Made by a program: the position numbers and the translations under genes
In this document: positions 24,235 to 37,993 of the stretch, one piece after another
Layout of the letters: every line of letters starts with the position of its first letter
Position numbering within the stretch: the first letter of the stretch is position 1
Source: Pelodera strongyloides
Taxonomy: Eukaryota > Nematoda > Chromadorea > Rhabditida > Rhabditidae
DNA length: 64,000 bases
Reading direction: 5' to 3'
NCBI GenBank assembly: GCA_036852015.1
Contig: JAANDG010000155.1
Coordinates: 186,001-250,000, forward strand
Notes under the pieces: generated by a model
What the model saw: the letters and a program-made list of their open reading frames with translations, nothing else
The model's database searches: none
Told to the model about the DNA's origin: nothing

Positions 24235-26232
24235 GGGACTTCCATATGCTTTGTTACTTTGGGTATCAGTCGTTCTTCTTGTTTTCTTTTGGTCGTTGAC
24301 TTACTAAGTTTTTTAGCACATATATCGAGAATACATAATCAGATGGAATCCGTAAAGTGGAATGGTGTGTGGTTTTGAAACGTGTGCTGGGTAGATTTTT
24401 GTCTATCAGGTCAGCAGGGCTTGTCCAACATGCGTATCAAAACCACGTGTCATATCGCTTTACGATTAAGATCAACATGTGTGTTTTTGCCTTTAGTTTT
24501 TATGGAAGAAGTGTTGAGAGTACGTGATTGGCTTCATCTTCGGTGTTATATTTTGTTTGGCAAATAGTGATTATCTGATTATCCTCTGCCAACGATTGCT
24601 ATGTAGTATTTGTTATGCAGGGTTGTTTCGTGCGTCAAGACTCTTTTTTCTCAATCGTTTGCATGTGAATGTGATTTTTTTTAGTCTAATCGTTGCGCCA
24701 AATAGCCTCGTAGGAGTTCGAGTTTCCCTTTTGAAGATGTTAGTATATGTAGGACGGCGGAGTTTATTGGTTTATTATTCTGGTCATTAGTTTCTATCAT
24801 TTTTTCTTATGATATATATTTTCTTTCGTACCCGTTGGTAAGTCATTATATGTAGAGTGTGAGTAGCATTGCCGCCCTATTTTTGCTCTTTGAAAATGAA
24901 ATGACTCGTAAAATTATGAAAAAAATTATTGTGTCTGTGTCAGTTAGTGTCGTAAGTATGCCAAATCAGATTTTTTTGCATGTGGTTTGATTTTTTTTCA
25001 CAGTTGGATTGAGATTTTGCCGCGCTGTATTTGTGCACACTTTTTCTAGTGCCGCACTCGAATTTGCCCTTGTTGCTCTAACCATAATATAGACTTGATT
25101 AGTTGTATACTGAAATGCCATTAGGCTCCGTTGTCCTACAGGTCCCCCTACTAGTTGTTGTTCGTTGTTGTTGACTGTACGTTGTACGCTTTTTCTTGAA
25201 TTCTATTCTTCCTTGAATAAACGTTTATTTTCTCACATTGAGTTGTTTGTATGTACTATGTACCGTACCCATAATTTTTCCGTATATTGTACGCAGCTTA
25301 CTGCACGCACAGGATCATTACAACACGGCAGATGTAATTATACACCTTCGAAGCATCAGCTCTACGTGAATTTGTTAGAAGTCGTCGGATTTAAGTTTAG
25401 TGTTGTTTATAGTTCGACATTACTAATAGTAAGATCAACGAATGTAACTGATAAACAATCAATAATGGTTAGGTAATGCATTGTGCAACCGAAAACTATA
25501 GACCACAAACCTCTTGGCATGTTGAACGGCAAGTTATGTATGGTACGAGACTGAGACTGGCATTGTATGCATGATACCTCAGCGCGGGAAACAGGTTTAC
25601 GAAGCCTGGCATAGGCTCAGTCAATGTCGCAGTTGTTGTCTATTCTATTCCACAAGGTTGGTGTGTAGATAATCGACTTATAATTATTATGCTGAATGTA
25701 CTTATGATTTTATTAGTATTCTTACTTTTAGATCAGCTAATTCTATATTATATGCTATATTAGTGCTTCGTATCCTTTGTTAAAGTTACGTAGAAACAAA
25801 TAGTGATACGTGTAAAGGGCATAGTCGTACTGCCACTGTCACACATAGTCCAGAGTCAAAAGTAGTGAAGACTAGATCCGTTAATTAAAGTTACAGTAAC
25901 TTTGGACGCCATGCACATTGCACAGTACACACATGCACAACATGGGGCACAGGGCAGATTCTTCCCTTTAATTAGTCTGCACCTCCGATAACTACGGTAA
26001 GAATGCAACTTCGGTTCACTTATTGTTGAAATAAGTTGAATGCTCTTCCAAATTTGTTGTGCCCCTATGTTCTCGATTCAGTTTGTGATTGCTCACCGCA
26101 CCTGTTTACAGTTTTGCACGTTTGAACTGTGCAAAGCAAACAAGATCTCTATTCGGTAATCTTTATAGCGAGTTTGGCGTATAATAAACCGGAAATGTTG
26201 GATGTTTGACCGAATGTAGTATTGTTACACCA

Positions 26233-26374
26233 GAGGCCGTATTCACCAACACGTAGGGAGCCCTCCCTGGCCTCCCCAGGGAGCTAAATAGTGCGTTTAG
26301 AGTGCGAGAGCTGAAGAGATTAGAGCGCTCGTGAGCCTAGGGAGGGCTCCCTGTGTGTTAGTGAATACGGCCTC
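26233..26374. mobile_element. 142-bp MITE, GAGGCCGTATTCACCA family
   Basis: The left end GAGGCCGTATTCACCAACAC is mirrored by GTGTTAGTGAATACGGCCTC at the right. GGGAGCCCTCCCT and AGGGAGGGCTCCCT lie just inside. It is about 85% like the copy at 49368-49507 by eye. Confidence 0.88.
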
Positions 26375-26885
26375 AGAACTCTCACTAGCCAAGTCGGAAT
26401 AAATGCCTTCCTTATGTGATCATTTCACCACCCCCGGAAAGAACCGTTTTATTGGGAAACAAGCCAAGTGGTCAAGCCATTTCTGTTTATTCTCTATAAA
26501 CTGACCAGATCAAATACCAAACATTTTTCCATTGCGAACACTCATCGGATGTATTTTTCGCCTATCGAATTTTTGAATAAGACCTCTTGCAAACAAATCA
26601 AACGTGAATGAATGGAAATAAATATAAGACATTCCAAGGCGCCCACGGTAGAAAGTAGAAACACCCCCGTACGGAAAATACTGCAAAGGACAGTTATTCA
26701 GTGAGCAAGAAAAATTATAAAATAAGATAAATAAGGTTGGCATTATGAACAAATAGAACTCAAACCAGTTTTGACTGCCAAAATAAACAATTTTCTATGA
26801 CTTCGCGTGCGAAAAAAGTAAGGAACAGAATCGGAACATATTTACATTGGGGGGTATCTTCTTGAAGGTACATGATTCGATGTAA

Positions 26886-27493
26886 ACGTGTGTATATAAT
26901 ATGATTTGTGTGCGTGTGTGTTCACGTGTATTGTGCTTGCGTATGTGTCGATGTGTATGTGTGTGTCGATGTGTATGTGTGTGTCGATGTGTATGCGTGT
27001 GTTTGTACATGTATAGGTGCATGCCTACATATGTGTTCGGATGTACGTTACGTCTGCACGCGTGTCTTTTTGTGTATGTGTATGTGTGCATATGTGTGTA
27101 TGTTTGTATGTGTATATGTGTGTGTTTGTATGCGCATACATATGTGTGTATGTTCGCACGTGCATATGTTTGTATGCTTGTATGTGCATGTGTGCATATG
27201 TGTGTGTTTGTATGCGCGTATGTGTGTATGTTCGCATGTGCATATGTGTGAATGCTTGTATATGCATATGTGTGTATGTGTGTGTTTGTATGCGCATATG
27301 TGTGTAGGTTAGCACGTGCATATGTGTGTATGCTTGTATATGCATATGTGTGTATGTGTATGTTTGTATGTGCATATGTGTGTATGTGTGTGTTTGTGTG
27401 CGCATGTGTGTGTATGTTCGCATGTGCATATGTGTGTATGCTTGTATATGCATATGTGTGTATGTGCATATGTTTGTATGTGCATATGTGTGT
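26886..27493. repeat. TG-rich minisatellite, about 0.6 kb
   Basis: An irregular array built from TGTG, TATG and GCATATG blocks. A higher-order unit of roughly 80 bp recurs around 27126, 27208 and 27287 (TTTGTATGCGC, TGTTCGCA, GTGCATATG, GCTTGTATATGCATATG). Long open frames occur in all phases on both strands because stop codons are rare in this composition; they are not genes. Confidence 0.92.
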
Positions 27494-28281
27494 CAATTGA
27501 CGTCATCGACACCTCAGTTTCCGTTCCTTCTTCCGCTGACAATTCCGTTTATTCAGTTGATTTATGTGCAGTGAAATTTGTTTGCTTTTGAAAAACGCAC
27601 ATCCACATTGCATGGCAAATACACAATGCCATACAAATACACAATAAAACCCACATTTATGAGTGATAAAGGACGATTTTCCATGTTATTTAGTCATTTA
27701 GATGTATAAAGTTACTCGTTTATGGTTCCAAAGGCCAGAAATGCTAATATACGTCACAACTTTTGACTGATATATAAAGTCTTCTTAAGCGTAGCTGAAT
27801 TCATCGTATACTATTGCACCTTTGCTCTATATGTGTGCTACGTGCTACGTATATTATTAGTTTTCCTGCTAAAATACTGTACCTTATAAAGGACTCCGCG
27901 TGCTGCCTCGCTCGCGTTATTTCGTGATTCTTTCTTATACATTTTTTAACTTTTACACTTTTACCCATTAATTTTAATTGGAGTTCGTTATTTCCTATAT
28001 GTGCCAGTAAAAGTAAAGTAAAAGAGTCATTGCAGCTAATAAGTTAGAGGTTCAGAGAACAACTGTCAATAGAAAGCAGTGAACAAGTTTTGGTTTGCAG
28101 TAATTCGCTCCACTCTCTTTGTTCTTTTTCTCGACCGGTAACGTATTTACTATCATTCTTTCCTTTCACTTTCTCCTGAGGATTCAAGCTTCGAACTTTG
28201 CAGGTAAATTACATATTTCTGACACTTATAATTAGTTATGATATGTTGTTGCATGAAGCTAAAGCTATTATATATTTCAGT

Positions 28282-28455
28282 TTAAAGCGAAATCCGGCCG
28301 GTTTTTGAAACACATCCAGTACACCAGCATTCTCATGCAGCTTATGCAAAGAGCATAAATTAGAATAAAAAATCGAGCTAAATTCGAGCAACTTAGCATA
28401 AATACGTAAGAATTCATTTTTTGCGTTTCAAAAACCGGCCGGTATTTCGCTTTAA
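28282..28455. mobile_element. 174-bp MITE, TTAAAGCGAAATnCCGGCCGG subfamily
   Basis: The left end TTAAAGCGAAATCCGGCCGG and the right end CCGGCCGGTATTTCGCTTTAA form a nearly perfect inverted pair, bounded by TTAA. The closest relative in this window is at 38483-38657. Confidence 0.88.
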
Positions 28456-30996
28456 TTGTTACTCGTCCCTTGTATGTTATCATGAGAATACTAGGAAAAT
28501 TTATAATCGACACACGCTTGAGTACGGTATCCAAAACACCAGTAAAAAATGAGTTTCTTGCTTGCTGTGGCTAAGGTAAGGTTTGACAGGATCATGCAGA
28601 ATAGTGGAAACTAACTGCTTCCTCCTCTTTATTTTTGTGCATTAGTTCAAGAATATATAATTAAACCTGGAAGCGGACAATATTGGATGTTGTTCAGTGG
28701 AAGCTTGTTGTTGTGTTGTGGCTCTTTCTCAATTTTTTATGCTAATTATTAAACTTTGGAGATTCTTGGTCCTTATAGGTCCCTAGCACTCCTCAGTATT
28801 CTCATTTGTTGAACTACCATACTCTGTAGCTAATTGACCCTGAGCAATTACCAGATAATTATCAATTAGATCGATAACTCGGATGTTTGTTGTTTGCTAT
28901 ACTGATAGATCGAGCGTATTCCGAGTGGCTAGGAGTGTAAACAGGATTATTCAAAACGTGTACAACTTTGTTTTCCAGTGACTCATAAAATTGTAGAGTT
29001 ACAACCAAGTTTCCTAACAAATAACACCTGTTCTGCATTTGCAATAAAGGGTTGAGTTTCACGGGGAATGGGTGAAATACAACCTACTGTCTTGGGGACA
29101 ATGTGCTTTGCATTAGAATGACGGTAGACATGATTAGGTAAAGAATGCTCCTTGCACTGGAGCCTACTGAACGGTATATTTCATTCAGTAAGTTGGAACT
29201 TTTTATATTTGCATGCCTGGCTAAAAAGTCCCAAGATTTTGCAGTGCCCTGCCAAAGTGAATTTTGTATTGTTGTGTTCACTGTTTTAGAGCATTTAGAC
29301 TTAGAGTTCCAATCCAACGAAGCACTTAGGACATACATAGTAGCATAAGCGTAAATTCGTCATGAAATTGTAGTTGAAAGAAGGTGGAGCTAATAGGAAC
29401 ACTTTCGTATCTTCAAGTCACTACATAGGAAGTGGGTGAACCCATTTGGTGACGATTCACATTTTGTTCGTGGGCTAGCCCATTTGGTGACCGCTTCGTG
29501 ATCATGGGGGTGACCAAGTTTCATAGAAAACCTTCATCAACTGGTAACCAAATGGTCACGAACCAGCCACCAGATGGTTTTTTCTGTAGAAACTACTTGG
29601 TGACGCTTTTCTGTGGGTTCGGCAATTATTTCTTTTTCCGTGTGTAGTAGGCAAGTAGGACATAGAATCTACTTTTTTGCTACTCTGCTGATTATTATTT
29701 AGTGGCGCTCATTTAGTATGAATGTGTGAACATGTGAGAGTGTGTGTGCGTGAGTGTGATCTCACACTATACTTGGAAATACAGTATTACTTCATACACA
29801 CCGGGCTGGTATCATTATTTCGTAATTTCAAGATTGTTTGCCGAACCAATAAAGACTCTATTCTTTGCAATGGTAATATAAAACTAGTTTAATTCGGGCA
29901 AGTAAGGCTCCTTTACAACTGCGGAAAGATAATTATTTGTTCCTTTTTACCTGTCACTCCTATAATAGAGTCCGTCAATTTTTTCTTTACATATATTTGC
30001 ACTCCCATACATAACTGCAAATATATATGTCACACATTTCCTTCCTCTTCTCTGCTCGATCTGTTTTATAGAAAACAGATAGAAAGTGATCTCTGTCGCA
30101 AGTATTGCACACGATACAGTACTCAGGTCGAGATTTGCATACTAATGATCAATAAATATGCAAATTAGGCCTTTTCGACCACGAGGGTTTTTCTGAGGTG
30201 AGCATAACTTGCATAACAGGCAGGTGATGGAGCCGGGTGAACTATTTGCACGCATTAGAATAAATAAGCTTTGATTCCGTCATCATTTGATTTTGAAAGT
30301 TACTAGTTACTACTAGGTATTTTTTGTAGACTTAGTTCTTATGATGACCTAAGACCAACAAAACATTGACAATAAAGCTTATCCTTTGAATGTAGTTTAG
30401 TGTTGGTGTTGCCTGTTTTATTTTTAGTGTCTATATTTATTGATCATGGTTCCATATCTAACGTTCCCACATAATGGCACGAAAACGGCTCGCAAACTTC
30501 ATTTTGCATTTTTTTTTGGCGAGCAAGTTGCACCGCAGCAGAATTGCGCTGTCATTTTCTTGCCGGTCTGTCGCCGCGTGCACGCCAACTCATGCACCTC
30601 TGAGTTGCGGAACGCTCTTAACGAAAACAATCAGAATTACTAAAACGTTATTCAAAAATGACGCTGACGCTACTTTCCCTATCCATCACATGCGTATTTC
30701 TCCTTATTTTACAGTCGTTTGACCTTTGACGTATTTCTGCATATTCGTCATATTTGTCACCGGCACGATGAGTTTATTTTATTCCATTTTGTCCAAATCG
30801 CGTTCAGTTCGAACTCAACAATTGTTCAACGTTTGACCAGTCACCCGATTATATTCATTTCCTCAAAAAAGAGGGAGAAGCCGACATTGCATCATCATGT
30901 TAAATAGAAATACAGACGCTTTGGTGCTTCTTTGTGCGGGGTTTGCGCCCAAGTTTAAAAAATTATTCGTACATTGACTATTTTGTATGCGCAATT

Positions 30997-30997
30997 C

Positions 30998-31061
<64 letters not shown>
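30997..31061. repeat. (CT)n microsatellite
   Basis: About 32 uninterrupted CT units, with looser CT-rich sequence to about 31245. The open frames on both strands across it are compositional. Confidence 0.95.
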
Positions 31062-31064
<3 letters not shown>

Positions 31065-32944
31065 GCAACGCGCTCCTCTCCTCTCTATAGACATCGTCGA
31101 TGGCTCACTTTCATAGCTTCTCTGTATTCTGCACTCGCGGCCGTTTCTACTTCTGATTCTCTTGATCCCTATCTCTCTGTCCCTCTCTCTTCTGCACACT
31201 CTCTTCTCCGCTGTCTGTCTCTGTGCCCGTCTCTCTCTCTCCCATTAAAAGCCAACTATGGTTGATTTTTCCACGGTTTGTCCCCATATATGTTATTTGA
31301 TCTCCATAAGTCGTTTCCCTCCGTATAAAGCGAGTGGCCGACAGCGTACGGGTTCATTTGTTCACTTTTATCCAACATGGGAGAATACATACAGTACACG
31401 CATACTATATCTTATTATATAAAAGAGTAACTATAGCGTAATTTGCATGCCGATGTGTGTTACGGAAATGCAAATTTCGTGTTCGGGTATGACAAGAGTT
31501 TCGCAGCTCAATATCGAAGTATGCATATGCAATTGTTTCCTATTACTTGAATTTCTTATGATACGTTTGACGCGTTGTATATAAGTATGCGCATGCTAAA
31601 CCAATCATATTTCCATGTAAGTCGCCTCAGGCGGCGTGACCCGACTGGTACTTGTATAAAATTTTCCGCCCTTCAAGGCCTGAGAATTAGACTAATGAGA
31701 TCGACGCACTCTAAGAAATTTCCTGTGCCATTTAGGTCAAAACGAAGTACTTCATACTCTAATAACTTGGTTTCTTCCTGCGATTCATCTCAAGGTCTTA
31801 ATTGGGTACAGTACCTATTATCATTTACAGAATTGACCATATTTATTCTCCAACGATCTCAAAATCAACAAAAACAGTGTAATATTTTGATTAATATTTA
31901 ATATTTTCTTCATACTGCATATTTATTAAACCCTAGACAGAAAGTTTATAAACTGATTATTTGCATTTTCATCTATAACCACCCATCTTCAGCCACGGCT
32001 ACGGTATATTAAATGATATTAAACTAACTTATGTGTTCCAGTTCCCTGTGACCAACAATAAGACTTGGTCTAAACAAATTACGCCCTCGCGTATTTCTAA
32101 TCCGAGTTAGTGTAATAGTATAATCTTATGTGCACACATCATAGTGTAAGTTGTTTTTTCCACATTATGATTTTTTTTTCATTGTCTATCCCCACCCACA
32201 ACATGAATATTATCATTTGATTAGAAACCCTGCCTGATTTGTAACATCACCGGAAGCTTCTAATTTATCATAGTTTTATCTTATAAGTTTAATGCTTGTA
32301 TCATTAAAGTAATGTTAACTCACTTATATTCGATTATCCAATCACACATACTTGGTGAATTAAAAGAAAGAAAAATTACTTTGAAGGAATTTATTCACCA
32401 TCGTCCATGTTTAGTAGCTCGTAACTCCCACACTTTTGTTGAGATATGCTAACCATCTTATTTATCTCTGAATTTAAACCAGCGAGATATTCCAAGCGCC
32501 GTCATATCATTATTACTCGCTCGCTGTCTATATTCAAGTGTTTTGCTCTGAATATAGAAATATGCATCGTTGATGCGGTTTCTGACAATAATAGCAGATG
32601 TTTGCCCTTTTTTCCGACTTCAATTATAGATAGTTCCGGAACACAGAAATAGAAATAGAACATAGAATATATTCAAGAACACACGTCTTCGCATATTGCG
32701 AAGATGTGTGCGCACATCCTCTACGTGAATAATATACATACACTAGGACTGGGACTAGATACCCTTGTACACTGGTACAATTCTCTTGGAACTGAACATA
32801 CCATAATACCATAATAATAATCCTTTGAAATAGAACTGGTAAGGTTCTAGGCAAACTGGGTGGTCTTAGTTAGAAGCGTGTGCGAGTATGTCTTGACAAC
32901 TGCAATACACATATATTGTATGAGTACATCCGTGCAAGACACTA

Positions 32945-33028
32945 GCACTTGGCAGGAAACGAACCTGCCTATGTGATTTGACACCAGTTCTGGAATTGCG
33001 CCTTAGACCACTCGGCCATAACGCACAT
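32945..33028 (-). pseudogene. degenerate class II tRNA (Leu/Ser-like)
   Basis: The minus strand reads TGGCCGAGTGGTCTAAGGCG, the D-arm/A-box of Leu and Ser tRNAs. Then come a variable arm with a short GTG/CAC stem and a perfect T-arm, GCAGG-TTCGTTT-CCTGC. The acceptor arms do not pair and the anticodon stem has mismatches without T33, so it is a pseudogene or the head of a tRNA-derived SINE. The amino acid identity cannot be fixed. Confidence 0.6.
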
Positions 33029-34754
33029 AGAGTATGTCGTTTTGCGTTTCAGTGTTCTTTATACTTCACAATTACGTAAGATGTATTTCCGTGGTTGCCC
33101 CATCTTTACAATTTGCTCTCATTAGACTCCCATTCCATGACCAAATTCATCTAGAATCACATATTATTGCATGTTTTTCCAGCTTATACCCTACTCTTCT
33201 TTGCACACTATCAACCTGTTTACTACTTTTCTACTCCACGTGTGCGTGTCACTTTTTCATGAGTTTTGCGGCAAAATGCCATCTAGATTATGGCTTATGC
33301 CACTTAATAATGGCATGATGATTTGTATATACTCTCCTAAAACAACAATCTTATCAATCATGAAGTGTTATAATTATTTTTGATATAAAAGTGGCGTACA
33401 TATATGATATATGTCAGTACCCTCTGCAAAATGCAAAATTGCAAAATTGGAAACTATATTAGAGTAACGGAGTGTTTTTCGGAGTTTTCCTATAGCTTAT
33501 AGCGAATCCTAACAAAAACAATATTTATTAACGAATCTGTCATAAATACACTGAATATAAACTAAATTAGAAGACGATAACAATTGTCACTAATTGTAAA
33601 AAAAACGACATATTTATCGTGTATTCATGTAGGGTTCTCATTTTCCATGACCACTCAAATTCTATTGTGACTTTGTTGCAAAAATATTGGAAATTTCGCA
33701 ATCATTTTGTCCATTTTTGATGAAAATTTGTTTTGAAAAGTTCATTTTGGAGAGAATGTTCCCAGCATAAAAAGTGTTTTTTTTTTGTGCTGGAAATGAG
33801 CGGGATCATATTGGTTTATCATATTGTCACCAGCGCCTAGTTTAAACAGTAATGACATACGTAAATTAGTATAGTAGTAAGTATCCCATATCAGTTTCGC
33901 ACAATCCAGCCTGGCACACATTCGGCCCGATTTCTTCGGAGCGGTACCAGAGCCTATGGTGAGCGATACTAGTGCGGTATTACGGAGGAGGTTCGCCGTG
34001 TTTGTTGACCATTACAAGTATACGTACATATCCATTCCGATCAAACAATTATTCTACCTTTGAGCTATGAACGGCGATTATATCTCCGTTTTCTCTTTCT
34101 CGTTTTGTTCCTGCCCCGTCAGCTGTCCTTGTGTACAACATATCAAATGGACAAATTATCGTAATCTACTAAAGTTTAAATGTTCGAAGATTCTCTCTTT
34201 CTCTCTTCTCTCGCGCTCTCTCTCTCTCTCTTTGTCTGGATCACAATAAAAAACAATTCAATTTATTCTCATGCTTAGGAACCAATCACTGATTCCATTA
34301 CGCCAGTTGTTTGGGTGTCATTTTTTGTTTTTGATTCTCGTGACTCGTATGTTATAAAACATCTTCTCCAATGTTTTCAGTGGTTTACAAGCTTTCCTCG
34401 AGACGTTTTCCGACTTTCCGATAATTTTGTGGAACTTTACTAACTCGGAATTCCGAACTTTACGCTAAACTTGTTTCTCGGTCCGAGTTCGGAATGTAGT
34501 AGGTCCGAATTCCGAAGTTAGAAACAGAGCCTGGGCCGAGAACCTGTTGTTCAGTTTCTCGGTCCGAGTTCGTGAGTGACCTCTTACATAGTAGTGTGAC
34601 TCACAACACTCGAAACTGGATCAGTATTCATCTCTGACACCGTTTGCAAATGTTACGCCCTCTTGTGCAATTGTCTCGTATATACAAGGGTTTAAAGCAC
34701 TAACGCTTCATCATCGTGTAGTTTATTGGAGAGGAAGATTAGTTGCGACACATC

Positions 34755-34862
34755 TTTCTCTCAATCTCTCCCTCCCTCTCCCTCTCCACCTCCTTCCCTC
34801 TCCCTCCCTCTCTCCCTCTTTATCTCCCTCTCCCCCCGCCCTTCCATCTCTCTCAATCTCTC
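34755..34862. repeat. CT/CCT-rich low-complexity tract
   Basis: Polypyrimidine sequence made of TCTCCCTCC-type units with interruptions. No coding value. Confidence 0.85.
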
Positions 34863-36407
34863 CGATTTCAGTGCCCAGTCTCAGTCTTATTGAACCCTCT
34901 TCAGGGAGTAATTTTGTTTCACTGTCCTTAACTCAGCTCGGCATCTTTCCAATAGTAAGCAAGTAGCAACTATTGCAAAATGAACTAGTATATTACACAA
35001 CGTTCTTCCCGCATACTCGCATAGTTCCTAAAATCAAGTGCGCAACATATCCATAATCCTTTCGCCGTGCACATTTCCGACTCGTGTGCGCGGCGCCCAC
35101 GCGATGTTTATCTGTAACCATATCATATATAGTTTGCTCTTTCGCAAACCTATTTACATTGGTTTCTGTCATTTACGCCATAGATAAGTTGCATTTTACC
35201 GCAGACATTCTCCAACGTTGACTCATAATGGAGTTTCTGAATTTTCATATCACACTTCGTTTGTCTACTGCTTCATCACTTGAATTCAAAGACAAAGGGG
35301 GAATTTGTTTATTCTTGATATGAAGGAGCCACTCAAATTTCTTTTCAATAACCGCTTCCGATTGCTACTATACGGCCGAGACGTTAGTTTACAACTTGCT
35401 CAATTATTTGAGCGATTTTTATTGTACAACGTTGATGTTAACTAAACTCTTTTTTATCTAGTATAAGGTATAAAGCTGGAAGTATAGTTTACGACTTACT
35501 TAATTATTTGAGCGTATTTTATTTATTTTATTAAACTAAACTGTTGGGTATCTAGCATGAGCTATAAATCTGGCAGTATAATGCATTTCATTCCGGCACT
35601 CTTATACCTTATAATTGGCACTATTGTAAATATAATATATACCTATATCATAGTTTATTTATTTATTTCCTTCTTCGTTAAAGAATATCATGCTATGTTA
35701 TTACATCACTATGTATCATGAGGAAAGCAAGAAATTAACCACATGAACAACAAGATCCGTAGATTAAATTATAATTCCAGAAAATAAGTTCAAACATTTC
35801 CTTTTCACATTTTCAAGTGAATGAAAATGTGACATCAGATCTTGTTTGTCATTTCAATGTTGACTATATATTTGGAATAGAATTACTCTCTCTAATCTCT
35901 ACTCTTTTTATTTATTGCCCTCCGACAATGCGAACGATCTCTAGTGTAAAGGCCTTACTAGTGTTGATTGTGTTTTGTTTATTTGTTTGTCTGGTTGTCT
36001 GTATGTTTGTTATTTTGTTTGTTGTAAGTTACGCTCTATATATGTACTAGGCGTAGGTTGATAATATGATTCGTCTTTGTGCACGTATTACGCACGTAAT
36101 TGAGGACATATTTCGTACATATTTCGTCATACGGTTTACAAGTAGGGCCGAGTTTTCCACTCTTGCTACTATTTCGTAATGAAACTATGACGTTGTTTAC
36201 TAATCTTTTAGCATTCTCTTCATTTTCTTCCACTGTTTATCTGATTTGAAATCAGAAAGTTGGAATTTGAACTGTTATTTACTGACACCCTCGAATCTTT
36301 CTTTTCTTTCTCCAATAATACATCAACAATGTTGTCGCCTTCCGCTTTTATCGAGTTTGTCTGTTTCCGTTGCTACGCAGGTCGCTAGAATTTATTATTT
36401 TTGTTTA

Positions 36408-36578
36408 TTAAAGCGGCATAACAGCCGTTTTTTGAAACGAAATTTGGAAGCTGTCCTCCAAATGTATTCAAATATCAGCGGGATAGTGCGCTACTTTGTA
36501 GTCTAATTATATTCATTTACATATAACATTTGTGAAAGCAACTGTTTGTTTCAAAAACCTACGGGAATACCACTTTAA
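36408..36578. mobile_element. 171-bp TTAA-flanked MITE
   Basis: The left end TTAAAGCGGCATAACAGCCG and the right end ending GGGAATACCACTTTAA are diverged inverted copies of the family terminus, with TTTTTGAAAC and GTTTCAAAAA just inside. Confidence 0.7.
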
Positions 36579-36914
36579 GATTATTATTTTGTTTTGTTTC
36601 AAACCGATAATTCATGTGAGAAAGATGCACGCACTTAGCATTAGCGTAAATTAGTGCACCGCATTCTGTTTATTTGACTTTTAGACTAGAACTGAGGGAA
36701 AACAAGTCAATTTCAATTACGATTTCCTGGAAATGTACTTGTTGTTTTGCAAATATCATATGTTCACACTAGGAATATAGGACAATTATGAGGTGTCTCG
36801 ACTATGCCTATCTATGGCCTAAATGGATGTCCTAAGTATAAACTTATACTTGTTTTTATGTACGCATATGTAATACCTCTTCTCCTACTCTTGTTTCTCA
36901 TCACACATATGTAA

Positions 36915-37125
36915 GTACTGCGTATTCCCTTACGCATGTGACTATAATATGTCCTGCACATTCCCTTACGCGTGATACTTATACATATATGTGCGAGGAA
37001 AATCGTACGTATTCCCTCACTCATGATTCTTATATATGCGCATGTGTCCGAGGATAATCTTACGTATTCCCTCACTCATGATTCTTATGTATGTATGCGC
37101 ATGTGTGCGAGCATAATCTTCGAAT
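36915..37125. repeat. tandem repeat, about 60 bp unit, three to four copies
   Basis: ACGTATTCCCTCACTCATGA followed by TTCTTATATATGCGCATGTG and CGAGnATAATCTT recurs at about 57-62 bp spacing. Copies are diverged at the left edge and closest at the right. Confidence 0.8.
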
Positions 37126-37993
37126 CAATGTGGTTTTCTCTAGTGCGGAGGTCCGGTTGGTGGGGGAAGGGGGCCCTACTATTGAAAAACTGCGTCCCGC
37201 CTTGCCTCTTCAATATATCTATCTCGTCTTCTTCTTATGTATTATATGTTCTGTGCCTTATAAAGTATCCTGCGCGCCCATGAACGAACACACTGACAAA
37301 CGAACAAATTCCAATAATAGCGTTATCTTCTATGCCATTGATTTCGAGAAACATGGGTATTAGATAATCAACCGTAAAGATGACATATCATTATCATTTA
37401 TTACTACATCTAAAAGTTCATCCAGAATCAGAATGTAAAATTTATGTACAACTTATGATAAATAATAATGTTTATTACGTACACAAAAAATGTGTAACGC
37501 ACAGTTACAGTTTGTCATTGAACAGAACACAAATGACTCTGTCGATTAAGTAGATTGGTCAAAGACCGTAATAACCATTATCTTTACTTTCACGGGTCAT
37601 ACTATATTTGATATTTCAGCCTTCTTACAGACTTGTAATTAATTTTGTTGTATATCACAACGACGAGTTGTTCATTCATTGCTTTTGACTCATTGTTATG
37701 CTTCACAAGTTTTTTTCTGGGTTTCCTCTCTCTAAACATGAATTGTAATGTGGAACACTATCGTATTTCACTATATAACGATCACTCCTCTATACAATAG
37801 CTTATTCATTTTCATTTTTTTCATTCAAACCCCAAAATTCTAACCTTATTTTCGAAATGTTTTTTTTTTTCAAACAAAGAAATAATCATTTTAAAATCAC
37901 TCTTGTGAAGCTTTAAAGTTATTTATTGTCACATTTTTTCGAGAAAAACTTTTTTGTTAGAAATTAAACATCTAAACGTTTATCTCTTCAGTG

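Larger units (their letters stand above)
24235..37991. other. 13.8-kb stretch without a supported gene
   Basis: No exon chain with protein similarity was found on either strand. What it holds: MITE copies, TG-rich and CT-rich simple repeats, a degenerate tRNA, a repeat with CATTTGGTGACC motifs near 29430-29610, and AT-rich unique DNA. A sequence near 31410-31480 resembles 56165-56240 (TATCTTATTATATAAA, then GTTACGGAA), marking another dispersed repeat. Undetected short exons or non-coding RNA genes remain possible. Confidence 0.5.

Noticed and set aside
26795..27496. A 233-codon minus-strand frame rich in His, Thr and Tyr, and several plus-strand frames over the same DNA
   Set aside because: All come from the TG-rich minisatellite, which lacks stop codons in most phases. 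There are no splice sites or non-repeat flanking sequence to support a protein.
29145..29348. Open frame of 67 codons with protein-like composition
   Set aside because: The opposite strand is also open over the same interval and there are no supporting splice sites or known motifs.
30934..31265. Ser/Leu-rich and Arg/Glu-rich frames across CT and GA tracts, here and at 49893-50259, 62489-62755, 45599-45962
   Set aside because: They are translations of dinucleotide repeats in alternating phases and on both strands.
37091..37363. Open frame of about 90 codons upstream of the five-exon gene
   Set aside because: It starts in a tandem repeat and has no in-frame donor leading to the exon at 37992; I could not separate it from chance.
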